Source: Prochilodus magdalenae (lineage: Eukaryota; Chordata; Actinopteri; Characiformes; Prochilodontidae). Taken from it: DNA of 64,000 nucleotides. The notes under the pieces were generated by a model. It ran no database searches. It was not told where the DNA came from and worked only from the letters and a program-made list of their open reading frames with translations. The position numbers and the translations under genes were made by a program. Each line of letters begins with the position of its first letter. Positions within the stretch are counted from its first letter, which is position 1. Below are positions 22,016 through 36,800 of this stretch, one piece after another. The stretch covers positions 117,001 through 181,000 of the forward strand of contig JAMWET010006792.1 of NCBI GenBank assembly GCA_024036415.1, given 5' to 3'.

Positions 22016-25000
22016 AGGGTCTCGGGGTTCTCTGTGTTTACCATAGAAATCAGCAAGGAGTTTTCCTGTCTCCTTCAACTCTTCAGGGAGTCCTCTGACT
22101 CCTCCCTGAGGAGACATGGAGACCCAGGAGGGAGCTGGGGTCGGTGGACTATTGGCCCCAAGCCCTCAGAGTGAGGCAGTGACCCATGAGATGAGGGAAC
22201 TATCCCTGCAGCCCAGCCAGAGCCTGCCCCCTCTCAATGAGCGCAAGAATGGTGAGTCCAGTGTACACTCATTCATAGGGCTGGGACCTCATAGGGACCT
22301 TTTTGTATAGGCAATAAATGTGTCAATGTTCTTTTAATCATTGACTGTTGCTTCATTATGTAATAATGTGATTAATATTTAAATGTATCGCTATCTGTCA
22401 GACTCGGACTCGCTTTATATTACCTGTCTAACTCAGACTCGCTATATACACTGCTCAAAAAAATAAAGGGAACACTCAAATAACACATCCTAGATCTAAA
22501 TTAATTGAATATTCTCATTGAATACTTTGTTCTGTACAAAGTTGAATGCGCTGACAACAAAATCACACAAAAATCATCACTGGAAATCATATTTATTAAC
22601 CAATGGAGGCCTGGATTTAGAGTCACACACAAAATTGGAATGGAAAAACACACTGATCCAACTATGATGTAATGTCCTTAAAACAAGTCAAAATGAGGCT
22701 CAGTATTGTGTGTGGCCTCCACGTGCCTGTATGACCTCCCTACAACGCCTGGGGATGCTCTTGATGAGGTGGTGGATGGTCTCCTGAGGGATCTCCTCCT
22801 AGACCTGGACTAAAGCATCCGCCAACTCCTGGACAGTCTGTGGTTCAACGTGACATTGGTGGATGGAGCGAGACATGATATCCCAGATGTGCTCAATCGG
22901 ATTCAGGTCTGGGGAACGGGCGGGCCAGTCTATAGCTTCAATGCCTTCACCTTGCAGGAACTGCTGACACACTCCAGCCACATGAGGTCTAGCATTGTCC
23001 TGCATTAGGAGGAACCCAGGGCCAACCGCACCAGCATATGGTCTCACAAGGGGTCTGAGGATCTCATCTCAGTACCTAATGGCAGTCAGGCTACCTCTGG
23101 CGAGCACATGGAGGGCTGTGTGGCTCTCCAAAGAAATGCCACCCCACACCATTACTGACCCACTGCCAAACCGGTCATGCTGAAGGATGTTGCAGGCAGC
23201 GGATCGCTCTCCACGGCGTTTCCAGACTCTGTCCACGTCTCCTGGTGTACTGGCCTGTCTCCTGGTGTACTGGCCTGTCTCCTGGCAGCGCCTCCAGGCT
23301 CTGGACACAACACTGACAGACACAGCAAACCTTCCTGCCACAGCTCACATTGATGTGCCAGTGTTGCTTCCTAAGGGGACAGTTTGATTTGCTTGGAGTT
23401 ATATTGTGTTGTTTAAATGTTCCCTTTATTTTTTTGAGCAGTGTGTTATCTGTCAGACTCGTTATATGTTAACATTATAAAGCACTCTTGTTTGTAGTAA
23501 ACAATATGTCCTCATCGTCACCATCTAATCAACTTTCTCGACTGATCAGTGTGGCACTGGTCATGGAGAGGTCAGGGATGTAATGTGTGTAATTCCTATT
23601 GCTCTGTTCTGCTCATCAGTATAACGTGTTTTTAAGCTGTATTCACCTCAGATACTGAATAGTCCACTTTTACTCTGTAATAAAAGGTGGGATTGAGTTT
23701 CACAGTTTAGAAGCATGATAACCAAATGAGGCCTCTGCATGTTTTCTGCATTTCTGGACGGTATTTATGTAAGATTGTAGATCAGTGTTAGTTTTAAGAG
23801 GAAAAAAAATAAACCTTTAACAGAATTTGTTAGTGACCCTACTTTTCACTGAACACAAGACATTGTGGGTTCAAGGAGGATATGTATTTCACAATTCTCA
23901 TTTTCACAAAGTCAAATAAGAATGTGGAAGACTGACAAATTGACTGGTTTTGCTATATATCACAGTATAGTATATTAATATATATATTCAAATACGCAGA
24001 AAAGAACAGTATGTAGAAAGATGTCAATATTGCATTAAAGAAAGTAAAGCCCAGAGTGGCTTTTCTGAGCCAGGCAAAAAACTGAATTTGGCTTCCTAGT
24101 AACTAGCTTCTTCTTCAAATTGTCCTATTTCACCTTAAGTGGTGCAGCAGTTACATTCAGGTGCCTTAGGAAAAAAACAGGGGGACACCTTTAAAAGAAA
24201 CTTGTGGTAGTGAATGAGTCCCTTTCAGCTTTATACACAATAAATGTGGGTTCAAGGAGGATATGTATTTCACAATTCTCATTTTCACAAACAAAGTCAA
24301 ATAAGAATGTGGAAGACTGACAAATTGACTAATTGTAGGTTTTGCTATATATCACAGTATAGTATATTAATATATATATTCAAATACGCAGAAAAGAACA
24401 GTATGTGGAAAGATGTCAATATTGCATTAAAGCAACCACAAGGGAATGCCTCACTGCCTTTAAAAAAAAAAAAAAAAAAAAAAGATTCCACCATGCTAAC
24501 GTGGTTCATAGTTTGGACCTGGGTTGATTGACATGTGAACTGGACTACCCACATGCAGAATCTCAAAGCTCTTTGCGAATGCTTGTTCTTGTGTCAGTGT
24601 GTGAATGATTGTGAGGTCGCTCTGCTACTGAGGGTAAGTGTTTGCCAATCACTGGCATTTTTGGCACATGTCAAATTTGGCATGTCTCAAAGACACAGGG
24701 CAGGTTCTAGACCCTGTTATAGACTCTAGGTCTTTTTCCTTGTCATTGTCTTAGGGCTTTGGGGTTTGTATCAAATTGACTGAGTACAAGCCAGTTTATT
24801 ATTCACTGAGATACTGCCCTTTGCCATGCTTGTACTGCAGAGAGGTTCTTTACACAAATGAGTTTCTGTTTCTTTTACTGTGTACTATGTGTACCATGGG
24901 TACTGTGTACTATTTTGTCTGGATCATGTAGCCCTAGAATGCACTTTAAACGTGTGTTTAGGTGCCCAGATAATTTCTCCTGTCAGACTGCAGGGTAGTT

Positions 25001-28000
25001 TGATTCTGACAGTTGCAGGAAAAAGGTCAGAAAGTTGAAGATGCAGTGCTGGGAAGAGTTAACAGTACAGCTCGTGCCTCTCTTCCACTCCTAACAGAGT
25101 TAAGACTGGAAAAGTTTAGGAAGTCCATATGCTCTGATAGAAGATAAAGTGGATGATTTTGGGAAAACCAAGCTAAGCTCACTATCAGGAACACAAACAC
25201 TTGGGACTCAACATTCAGCAGCGCTGCTGACCCCCTCTATGACTACAATAGGGCAACACACCCACAAATGTCTGTATCCAGGTTGCTGTTTGAAAACCAA
25301 GCATTTTATTTGCAGCGAATTTCAGATTTGGGTTTGTGCATTCACTTCATCTAAGGCTTTTACCTTGTACCCTAAAAACAAGTTCTTTCATAATTTACAC
25401 ATGCAAATGTCAGTTAATATCAAATAATATCTCTGGTCAAGGCTGTTGTTGTCATGGTCATAACACCAGTCAAGCAAGGTTAAATACTTCATACTTCATA
25501 CTAGGTTCATACTCATTTGTGGGCCTGATTAAAGCATAAAGTCGAAATGTTAGGTAACATAGATATCCTAGCAAAATGATACATAGGTGTCATCAAAAAG
25601 ATTAATTTTTCACATTCTCTTGATGATTTTAGTTCATTTTGGAACTGGAACTAAACTTTAAAAATCATGCATGTATGTTTTAATCAGCATTAGTAATATA
25701 ATCACATTTTGTAGTCAATTTTGCTGGTTTAAACAAGTGGTTTAGTTAATTTTACTAGGGGATACACTGATGCATTACCAGCTATTAATGTCAGACCGAT
25801 TTTAGCAGAATATGTTTAATTGGATATTAAGAGGAATAAAAAACAGAATCCGATCCATAACTACATAAAAACCTGTCCAGAAATACAGCCACACTGTGTA
25901 ATATGTATTTCTTCTGTGGTGTAGTACAGTATTGTTGGGGTGTTGGGTAGTGTAGACAGCCCGTTTAGTTGCTGGCTGTGGAGATTGACCTCCTATTTTT
26001 GTTTCAAACAGTCCTTCAGTTGCGACTTCAGCAGAGACGTACTCGCGAGCAGCTTGTTGACCAGGGCATCATGCCACGTGAGTATTCCCATTTAACTGGA
26101 CACTACTAATAAAATTCATTACACTTGATTCCATGAATCTAGAATTATATAGGGGGTCTATGATGATGCAAGGAGTGGACGGGCTAAATACTGTAGAAAC
26201 ACTTTTAAGAGATTTTGGTGACTTTAGCTTGAACTAGCCTGAAGTTCACAGCAGATTAGGAGATGGAGGTCTAGTAGTAAATGACAGTTACATACAGGGT
26301 TGGTGGTGTGTTATTTATCCAGAATGTACCCCATCTGCCCCGTACGTGTAGCCATACCAAAGATATGTAAAAGATGAAAGAGTGTAGTATCTGCTTGGAA
26401 GTGTATGAGACGGAGGCCCTTTGAGACAGTGTGTGATACCCTGTGTTTGGCCTGTGCAGCCCTCAAGAGCCCAGCGGCATTTCATGAGCAGATCCGGAGC
26501 CTGGAGAGAGCCAGGGTAAGAATTAATTTTTTTTTGTCCCCTAAAACCCCTTACCTAGTGAGGGGATCTCAAGCTTTCAGCATGATGTGATTCATGTGGA
26601 ACACCCACATCTTTAAGTAGCCTGATCTCCCACAAATGTGTTTCCAGTTGACAAAATACTTCCTTGCCTTTTTCAGTTTTAAAGCATACATTTTTTCATA
26701 TTATTTTCATAATCCGGCTTTTTGATTAACAAATGTTTTATGGTGTGTTATTACAGGAAGATTAAAGATAGTTTGGCATAATAATAGTAGTAGTAGTCAT
26801 TCAGACATGTTTAGAGTCCAGATTCTGCCTCTTTAGTTTAGAACTGAAGCTGACATTGTTAACAAACACATTTTACTTCTGTCGGCTCAAACCACATCCA
26901 GTTATGAAGGTTGTATAGACCTGTTGTCTGTTTTATAACTCAGTATGACTTGCTGTTAGCTATAAAATTGAACCGAACTTGGCTGTGAGCAGCCATTTCC
27001 GGCATTCATACAGCAGTCATCATCTTGAGGATATATATTTGATTAGTATTCTCTGTATTAATGACAGCTGTTGTAATACTTCATCATATTACCCTTCTTA
27101 TGTCCTATGACAATGATTGAATGTTATGACAGCAGGGGTGCATGACATCATATAGTATGGCATCTGTCATGCAATTTGTCTGTAATTTCTATTACTTGAA
27201 AAAAAAAAAAACATTATAGCAACTCATGATGGTATATGACATCTGCAATTACATGTTTGTTTATAGCATGGTTATGTCAGTGTTATGTAGTAGGTTGTAG
27301 TAAAGTGTTGGTCTGATTGTAGATCAGCAGTACTACTCCTTAGGTGGTTGAATACCAGCCCTGTTGTCTAAATAATTTATATATATATATAATTAATATG
27401 ATATATAATTCATACTGTATCCTAAATTGCATTGACTGTGCAACCCTAACAAAGCCCATTGTGCAGTTTTTGAAAACTATTTGGCCTGTCTCACACTTGC
27501 CTCTAAACCATTCTAAGTTGTAACTAAGGAAACTTGAATAGACCTTTGTATGTCTCTGTATGAAACAATTATGTATTAAAGAGCAAAACTGTCTGAGATC
27601 ATTGAAATTGTTATTGTGTGAACTTATTGTGTAGGCAGGTATGTTGTAGGTTAGAAATGTAGTTTTGTCTCTTTAGACAGTTTTTGCAGTTCTGTGTGTG
27701 CTGTTTTATGTTAAAACATTTCTATTAAAAAGCAATGATAAACATTGTGCTGTTTTAATAGGGTCATTAATTTACTTACATGTTATGTTAACTCCCTGGT
27801 TTTCTTTGTAGACTGAGAATTTCCTAAAACACAAGATCCGGAGTCGCCCAGAAAGGGCTGAGCTGGTGCGCATGCACATCTTACAAGGTAGGCCTTCTTC
27901 AGTTTGTAACTTTGATGACTTTACCCGTTGCAGTTAACCGATTAGTTTGACAGAACAGTTGTTTAGTTATAACATTTAAGTAGCAGTAATATGTGTTTGT

Positions 28001-31000
28001 TATATGTGTGCATTGTTTACTGACTGAAGTGTGTTCTGCTGGTTGCTGAAGACAGTGAATAAGGCTTAAGAACTGTATTGACTGCTGTCGATGATGGTGT
28101 ATTGATAGAGACGGCGGTGGAGCCTTCGCTGCAGGCTACCCAGCTGAAACTGAAGAGAGCTCGACTAGCAGATGACCTTAATGAGAAAATTGCCCAACGA
28201 CCTGGTCCAATGGAACTGGTGGAGAAAAACATTCTGCCTGTGGATTCCAGCATCAAAGAGGCCATCACTGGTAACTTGTTGTTAGTGGTAGGGTTGAGCT
28301 TTTAAATAAATGAATTAATAAAAGGTAACTAGTATTTCAACATCTTAATTATTTAGTATCATGAATAAAGTCAAAAACAAAAGCTGAAGCATAAACATTG
28401 TATAGGTGACTTCCATAAGCTTTATGGTCTGTTCTGCTATGTTGATCTGTTAGATGGCCAGATGCAGTATCCCAAAACCCTGCCGGACATGTTTGATGAA
28501 GACAGTGGCGATGCCTTCTCTCCAGAGCAGCCGGGCAGCCAAGAGTCACACGGGTCTGCAGCCTCACCTGGAGATCCCAAGCCCGTGGAGACCACCTCAC
28601 CATTGACCAATAATTTATTAAAGGTGCTTCTTGATTCCTGACTTGAACATGAAAAAAGAGGTTTAATGAAATGATCCATTGGCAGTGTTAAAAAATTGAT
28701 AAAGCATCCCTTTTACCTTTTTTCTCTCTTTTATTTTCTGCAGCAGTGGACTCCTGTTGCCCAGACTACAGGTGATTTCCTCAAACCTTTATCCACTAAC
28801 GAACAGTTAGTCAGCCCTCCGGCACCCCAACCTCTGCCAGTCACTACCACTCCCCCCTCAAAACCCGGGCCTACTCTTCTCAAGGTTAGTCAGACTGAAA
28901 TCTTTAGCTTGGCAAATAGAGTCAGTGGAGACAAAAAAGGCTTTGGTATTGGTTGCTACTATGTACTGCTTGTTAAAAGTGTGAAGACATTTTACCTTTA
29001 TTTATACACGCACACACACACATATATACACACACAAACACACAAAAAAAACATACACATACATACATATACATATATATATATATATATGTGTGTATGG
29101 TTTTTTTTTTGTTTGTTTGTTTGTTTTTTAGCCCCCCCCAGACTAGTGTTTAGGCTGGGCAAATATAAAAATGTTTATAGTTACCATAACTATATGCTTC
29201 TCTGAGTATATTGTGCATTATGTCAGTATTTAAAATACACTGACCAAAGTATAATAAAATAATGTTTTTATTACAAATAATAATTTTACAAAGCATTTTT
29301 CAAGAGTTTTATTAAATGTGCCACTGCTGTGTTTTGTGGCGTATTGTGTAAATTTCCTGGAGTATCATGATGAAATGTTTTTTCCATATTTTAAGTGTAA
29401 TTTTACTACTTTTAAAATCTTGGAAACAACGATATAAAACTATTCTGCACACTCCATTTCTGGAACAGTTGGCACATATGGTAAAATTAAATAAAAACAA
29501 AACTATATGATTTGTTAATTCTCTTGACCTTTATGTAACTGAGGAAATGTGGGTGCACCTGACCACAACAGACGTTTCCACTTTCTTTTGAACCATCTAA
29601 GAATATTTTGGGCCCAGAACTGGCATTTCTACTTAGAATTGATGTATGACTTTTCTGTTGCATAGTAGAGCCTCTGGCAGAACTTTTTTGATGAAGCGGC
29701 GGACTGTGTTGGGTAAAACCAGTTTTCCAAAGTACTCCAGAGTCCATGTGGCATGTATCTGACACATGACAATTCTGAATGCATTCAGCAGTGGTTTCCA
29801 ATCTTGCTTGTACATTTACTGCAAAGACTTAGCCTTTGATTCTTATGCCCAATCATTGTGCCCATTCAGCTGCTTATTGTAGAATGTTTGTAAACTGTTT
29901 AAACTGGAATATTCTTTTAACTTTCTATTCTAATTTTCCCGTCCCAACTAATTTTGATTGTATTGCAAGCTTTACCTTTATAATGTGTTTATATTTACCA
30001 AATACAAATAAACCAGTTTTTTCATTGACAGTTAAATTAGGGTTCAAGATAATTTCCATATCACAGAAGAGTAATTTAATAGTACAACCTCATTACAGCA
30101 GTAAATATAGGAGTTTTTGATATGACTGTGTTACAATCACCTAGAATTGTTAAGTTTAGGGGTTACAATATAGTCCGAGTATACACCATTTGCACATAAA
30201 AGCCAGTGCAGTATCCAGACTTAAACTCATGTACACAAAAACCACGATAGACCCTGTGTAACTTGCCACCAAAAAGAAAAAGCTTTATATAATCCAGTGT
30301 ATTATGCAAACACATACCCAGTGTATAGTACATAGAACCCCCCCACACCATCCAATTTTAACAAAAGTCCATAACCCTCTTCCCAGTACCCCCAAGGTCC
30401 AAAAAATCCAAAATGAAAAAGAAAAAAAAAAAAAAAATCCACAAAAATATCCACAATATAAGTCCTTAGCAATGCATTGCAAAACCAACTACAAACATTT
30501 TTTTTTAAACCAGCTGGATTTCACCGGCAATGGCAGGCCTAGTCTCATGCTTCACTTCGAATCCGGTATGTAAATCCACTGAGAGCCCAGATCTGGAGCA
30601 TACTTGGTCCGCCCGGTCTGCCCGTTCACAGGTAGAAGGTGTCAGGTGGATTTTGTTGTTGAATCCCCTTAGTTTTCAAAACACACCAAACATTTATCTG
30701 TCTTCTGCCGCCATCTTGTCTCCCTCCCCTTCCATTTCCAGGGAGATTTTTAAAGTGACAGTGCTAGGTTGATTTAAAAAATATTAAATTTAAATTAATA
30801 TTCTGGTCCCCTATGTATTTGACCATGAATAGCAAGACTTACTAATTTTAGTTTAACCTTGCAAGGCTTAAGTTTTAAACCCATTTCTTTAAATTAATGT
30901 GCATATACAGGCATATTTCGTCTAAAAAAACCTTTCATGTGGCTGTATCACAACTGAATAACAAAAAATGTTGAAAGTGGATGAATGGTAGCATAAACCA

Positions 31001-33788
31001 CTCAAACAAAGCATGATGATTTGTCAGAACAGTTACTAATTGTGCCCAGACGTTTGACAGACAGTACAAGTTGACCTTATTTAAGGCTATTTTATATCTG
31101 TTATCACTAAAAAAATGTTTTCTCATTTTTGTATTTGTCTTTCATTTTAACAGCAAAGTCAGCCTAAGCTTCCTGGAGATAAAAGCCGTAGTAAGAAGAG
31201 CAAAGAGGCCAAACCGCAGGTGAAAAAGCTGAAGTTTTATCAGTACATTCCTCCAGACCAGAAACAGGAGCCCAGCGAAGCCCCAATGGACTCCTCTTAT
31301 GCCCGCTTACTACAGCAGCAACAGCTCTTTCTGCAGCTTCAAATTCTCAGCCAGCAACAGCAGCAACACTACAACTACCAGACCATTCTACCTGCTCCAC
31401 TCAAGTACTGTGTATTTTATAAATATATAGAATTTGTGTACAGTGTATTTTACTATATATGAACTTCAATAAATAGGGAAAAGGGGACAGGAATACCACC
31501 TAATAATCCTGTATCCTGGCAACCGTTTTTCTGCAGTCTTTCTTTGTCAGATCTCAGTTTAAAAACAGGCCACTTTTTGAATTTAAAGATTTTAAGCGTA
31601 ACTGTTATGGCGTTATTTGTCTTGGCTGGGTACAGTGCGTGTTTCCGCCATCAGGTTAACAGATTTCTCTCTTCTTTTTCTTTACACTTCCTCCCCTTCA
31701 CCCCACTTCTTCTTTAGGCCTGTGATTGAGGGACAGAGTAACAGTGCCACGGTTGCCATTAATAGCAGAAACAGCCTTCCTGCCTCTATTGTGGTGTCTC
31801 TGCCTACAGCTGCACCACCAGTGCGCCCTAATAATACGCACACCAACCGCAAAGCTGGAACACTGCCTGCCAATCTGGAAGAGATGAAGGTGATTGCTTC
31901 AATGTTTTGTCATTGCAGTTGCAGTTTGTTATCATGATTAATATGATATACCATAAAAACAGTATCTATTAAATATTAAATGGATTATTATGTTGTTATA
32001 ATAAAATGTAATTTATGACATCCTAATGTAAATGCAGTTGGATTGCTACCATTGTTTCATAATACACTGATGCATATTCACACCTGTGATTACAAGTATT
32101 ATACTTTTAATAGGTTTTTATTTGTTTGTTTTTGCTTTTGTCAGGTGGCTGAGCTAAAAATGGAACTGAAGCTTCGTGGCCTTCCAGTCTCTGGAACCAA
32201 AACTGATCTTATTGAGCGGTTGAAGCCCTACCAGGAAAGTTCTGCTTCTAGCACAAGCAGTAGCACTGGATCTAACATGCAGCTCAGCAGCACACCAATG
32301 GAAGTGTCCAGCGCCACCTGTCCAGCTAGCCTGTCCCCTAGCCAACAGCCCCCAGAGACCCTGAGCTCCTCTCCTCCTCCTGTATCCCCTGTCCCTCCAG
32401 AATTGCACAACAGGGAGGAAATGCACATGGACAGCCAGATGGAGGCCCATGGTCAAAGTGGAAGCAGCAGCAGCAGCCAACCAGTGGCCGCAGTTCCAGA
32501 GGAGCAAGACAGAAGGCTACATGAGAAGGAGCGTCAGATCGAGGAGCTGCTGCGAAAGTTGGAGCAGGAACAGAGGCTGGTGGAAGAGTTGAAAATGCAG
32601 CTGGAGGTGGAAAAAAGGGGTGGACATACAGTGACAGCCACAGAAAGTAATAGTAGTGTCCGTCTATCTGCTTTAAAGGCCCCTGTAAAAACAGAGAAAG
32701 CAGTCAATACCAACTGCAAAGTGTCCTCGCATACCTCTCCTACTATAGTGGAGATAGAGGAAAGCCCCGCGACCCAAGTGACTGCCACCCCTCTGCCTCA
32801 GTTCATCATCAGCCACCAGGGTGTGTCTCAGGTCATTGGGCAAACGCAGACACTCCTCACCACGCAGCATGGTGGGACCCAGATCCTGCTGCCTGTTTCC
32901 CTGCCCAATAACACCACCACTATTCAGCTCCCCAGTGCTAGCGTTAAACTGCAGGTACACCAGCATTAGGTTGTTTAATACATGTTATGTGGTCACTAGC
33001 TCTATTCATATTATAAACATTGCTGCTCAGTTTAAAATTGTGGTTCAGATTTGATCTGCCTTGATGGGACAGACAGACAGATAGACAGACTGACTCACTG
33101 AGGAAAGAAGGAAGGAAATAAAGATATGAGGCAAGAAGGCAAGGGCCGGTGCTGCTGAGAAAGTTATTCAGAAAATCGCCCCATTTATCTGTTGTAAAAT
33201 TTGAATTTTTAAAACACGCTAGTCACAACAAGGCTTCAGTCTGTCTAACAGGTCAGTTAGCTTTGTGGCAGGCTTAGGAGTAACAGCACAGTGCATTGCA
33301 TTGATTTACCAGTGCTTCATGAAGGTGCTAGCAAGGGCCCAGTGTGGCAGGGCAGTGTTTGCAGCTGCTTAGGGAAATATTGGACAGAATTAATTTTAAA
33401 TGATCCAGTTTTTTTAAAAAAAGTTATCCCACTGTCTTGTTATGGCTCACAGTTGTAGTTGGGCTAGATAGGATATCACCATGTGCTGTGAAGTGTGATG
33501 AGTTTCAATTTAACAGTAACCTTCCAATTTGAATTTGTTACAGTTGTGTGATACAAATGTCAGTTCATTAAATCACTGTAAAGATTTTAAAGTTGCTTCA
33601 TTTCAAATTACACAGTAATTACACAGTGTAAAGTAGCCTTTAGGGACAAATGTAAACTGTGCCTTGTGATGTGAACATCGCAATTGACCTTGAATTCATA
33701 GAAATGCAATTGGGGAGGGGGGGGGCGGCTGGCTGTTGTGTAAAGTTTGTTTTGCTTTTTGTATTTACTTTATTTCTTTGTTTCTCTC

Positions 33789-33854
<66 letters not shown>

Positions 33855-36800
33855 TGTGTTTTTGTTTTGGACAGCCGATCCTTCAGGCAGCTGTCTCTCC
33901 TCACAGCCAAAGACTGATCCAGGCCAGTCAGTTGCAGTCGGCTAAAGCAGAGAATTCCTCAATGCAGCAACCAGTCAGTCATAACCATAACATAGTTCAA
34001 GTAATTCTTTACTTATGCAGTCATGTGGACGGATTGATCAGGTTGTCTAGTGTTACATTTTTATTAAATGAATAATGAGTAACTTCCTGTCTTTTTGCCT
34101 ACCCTGCTTGCTGCAGCTCTGTAATTGTTTGGCAAAAATCTATTTCTCTATTATCCAAATATAGTCAGTCACTCAAGACATGATGTGTGAAACAGGCTTC
34201 TTTAGGTTTTCATTGGAGCTACAAAATAAAAAGATAAAGGAGGTATATAACCCACCAGTTAGCAGTGTACAAACTAGGGATATAAATGATTGTCTTGGTA
34301 TCCATTAACCAACAAATGTAAACCACCTTATTGGTGCATCTCTAACCCACAAATGATAAGATCACTTTTTTTTTGCCAATGTATTTTTGTGTACTTTCCA
34401 CGTTCTTTTAAAATCGCTATTTTAACGTGTTGCATCTTTTATTTTAGGAGTTCCAGATAATTATTAATTATGACTAATAATGGTTGATTACCAGTAAAAA
34501 TAATTTGTTGAAATTTGCATCTCTAGTGCTAACTCAATTCCTGATCTGTTACATACTCACTGCAAATTGCATCAGTATTTCTAAAAGTTTTTAACATACT
34601 GTTACCTGTAAAAACAAAATGGACTAGGAAATAATCGGTTTCAAGATGGTAGATTATTTTAGCTATGTCACATATTTTTGTCTGGTGTCATTCAATGTGA
34701 CGTGATTTAATCACAGACATTTGTTTTCCAGACATTTCTCCTTTGCCTCAGAAAACACTGGACGCTTCTCGTATTTTTAGTTTGGATCATCACTGTAGGC
34801 TTGTAGTAGCAGTTACTGATTCGATTCTCTGTTTTACAGTAAGGGCAGTTTAACGTAGTCGCTGGTTTTACTGGTAACAGTGTCTGTGCTTGTTTTGCTG
34901 TCTGGTGTCAACTTTGGGAGGATGAGTCTTGGTTCCTCTCAAGGTTTTTTCCTTTTGCTCTAAGGGACTTTTTCATTGCCAGTGTCACTCTGTGCTTGCT
35001 TGGGTTTGGACCCAGGTTCTCTATAAAGCAGCTTTGTGACAATTTCTGATGTAAAAAGCAGTATTTAAATAAGACTTGACTTGATTTGGCTTGATTTATT
35101 TAGGCATGCAGTTTGCATAGTGCTGGTGTCATGTTACAGAGCTGGGAGACCTGGGTGACTTGGGTGTTGAGTAACCAGGTGGGAAGAAAAAGAGTAAATG
35201 AAAGTGGTTCAGTTTCAGAGCAATTAAAGCAACTGAATAATCTGAAGGTATCATGTAGCCGGATCTGATCATAGGGAAGCCATCCATCAGTAAGATGGAA
35301 TAGAACGGGCTCATTCCACATGGTCAATATCTTCTGTAGCTTGCCTGTCTTGGCTCGAGGCACTGTGATAGAGTTACTCGAGTAAGAACAGTAGCTAGAT
35401 GCTTGTGCCAGCGTGTTGAGTGGGTGTAGCTGCGGTTATGGCCCCAGTCTGCTTCCAGCGATGTGTAACTGGTGCTCAAAGGAAATGATAGGCTTTCACT
35501 CACAACAGTGCCGAAAGGATTCGCTCTGTATACAACACAACGCATCGTTAGCTGAAACCTTTGTCAGTGCTGCGTATAGAGCAATATGAATTGGAAACCA
35601 TGAAACATTTCCTTTGAAAAAATATAAACTGTTATTGGACTATGGAAGGGAAGAGAAGAGGATGCCATAGTTGGTTCAGTGTCTCTGTTTTTGTGTGTGT
35701 GTTTCCCTTTTCTTTTATAGTGAGACATTTAGTTACTTTTTAAAATGTATAGTTTGTAGTGAAAATGTAGCTCTATTAAATTATTTTGACACTAGCGTAG
35801 GAGTGTCAGGTGGCAAGCATCAGCTGCAGGAAAAATGTGTTTTATAAAAATCTCTGCACATTCAGATTCTGTTTATTGTTATATGCATATATTGCTATAT
35901 GAATGATGTCTGGTTTTCATGATCTCATGGTTTGCTGTTTTACCAAACAGACCCTGCCTTTGTGTACCAGTGGTGGGTCTGGTTTCCACCATAGTGCCAT
36001 TGAAAACCAAACAGGCCTGGAGATGCCACAGTGTTTCCTAAGCACCTCCCCAGAGAACACAGTTTCTGGGCATACTTCACCCATCACCTCTTCCTTTACC
36101 AATAGCCCTCATAATAAGGTAATATTGCACAGTAAATGTGACTTTTAAAGTATACTACCATAAAGAAGTTTGAACCTTGTTTAAAAAAAATATTTTATTG
36201 TAGTAGTGTGAATATCGTTGTGTCTAGAACTATGTACATAGCTGTAGATGGTGGTAAATGACTGAGGAGGCAGTGCAACTTTAATAAAGTAATTATTTGT
36301 ATTTCCAAACTTCTGAGTATGTCAGTGATTTGGTATTTTGGGTTGTATTGTGTATGATGTAGACTTTGTATATCATTTCAGTCCCCCTCTCAGGCTCAGC
36401 CTGCCTACATCCTGCAGCCTCCAGCATTTAGTCATGCCCTCAAGAGCCGAGAGCTGCCCACTTATGAGGACGCTGTTAAACAGACCCGCGGCCTGCAGGC
36501 ACCAGCCATCACACAGGTTACAACTCATGTCACAGCTTTCACTTAGGCACTAAATATGCTGCGGTGTCCATCTGCTGCTGTTTCCAGATGCTACAGCCAT
36601 TCAAATGACATTTTTTGGTTTTATTGTGTTTCAGGTTCCTACAGTGACCAGTCAGCAAATGGATGACCTGTTTGATATCCTTATCGAAAGCGGAGGTGAA
36701 TGCCCAAAACATAAAAAAACACAAAACAAATCAAGAAAACAAGATCTTTTATAACCAATTATGTGTGCCATGTATGGCCCTGAATGATATACTGTTGCCT

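Noticed and set aside
24345..24566. Small frames with poly-Phe or poly-Lys near 24460-24485
   Set aside because: Produced by the poly(A) run.
32154..32507. Antisense frames across the MRTFB SAP exon
   Set aside because: Shadow of the sense coding sequence.
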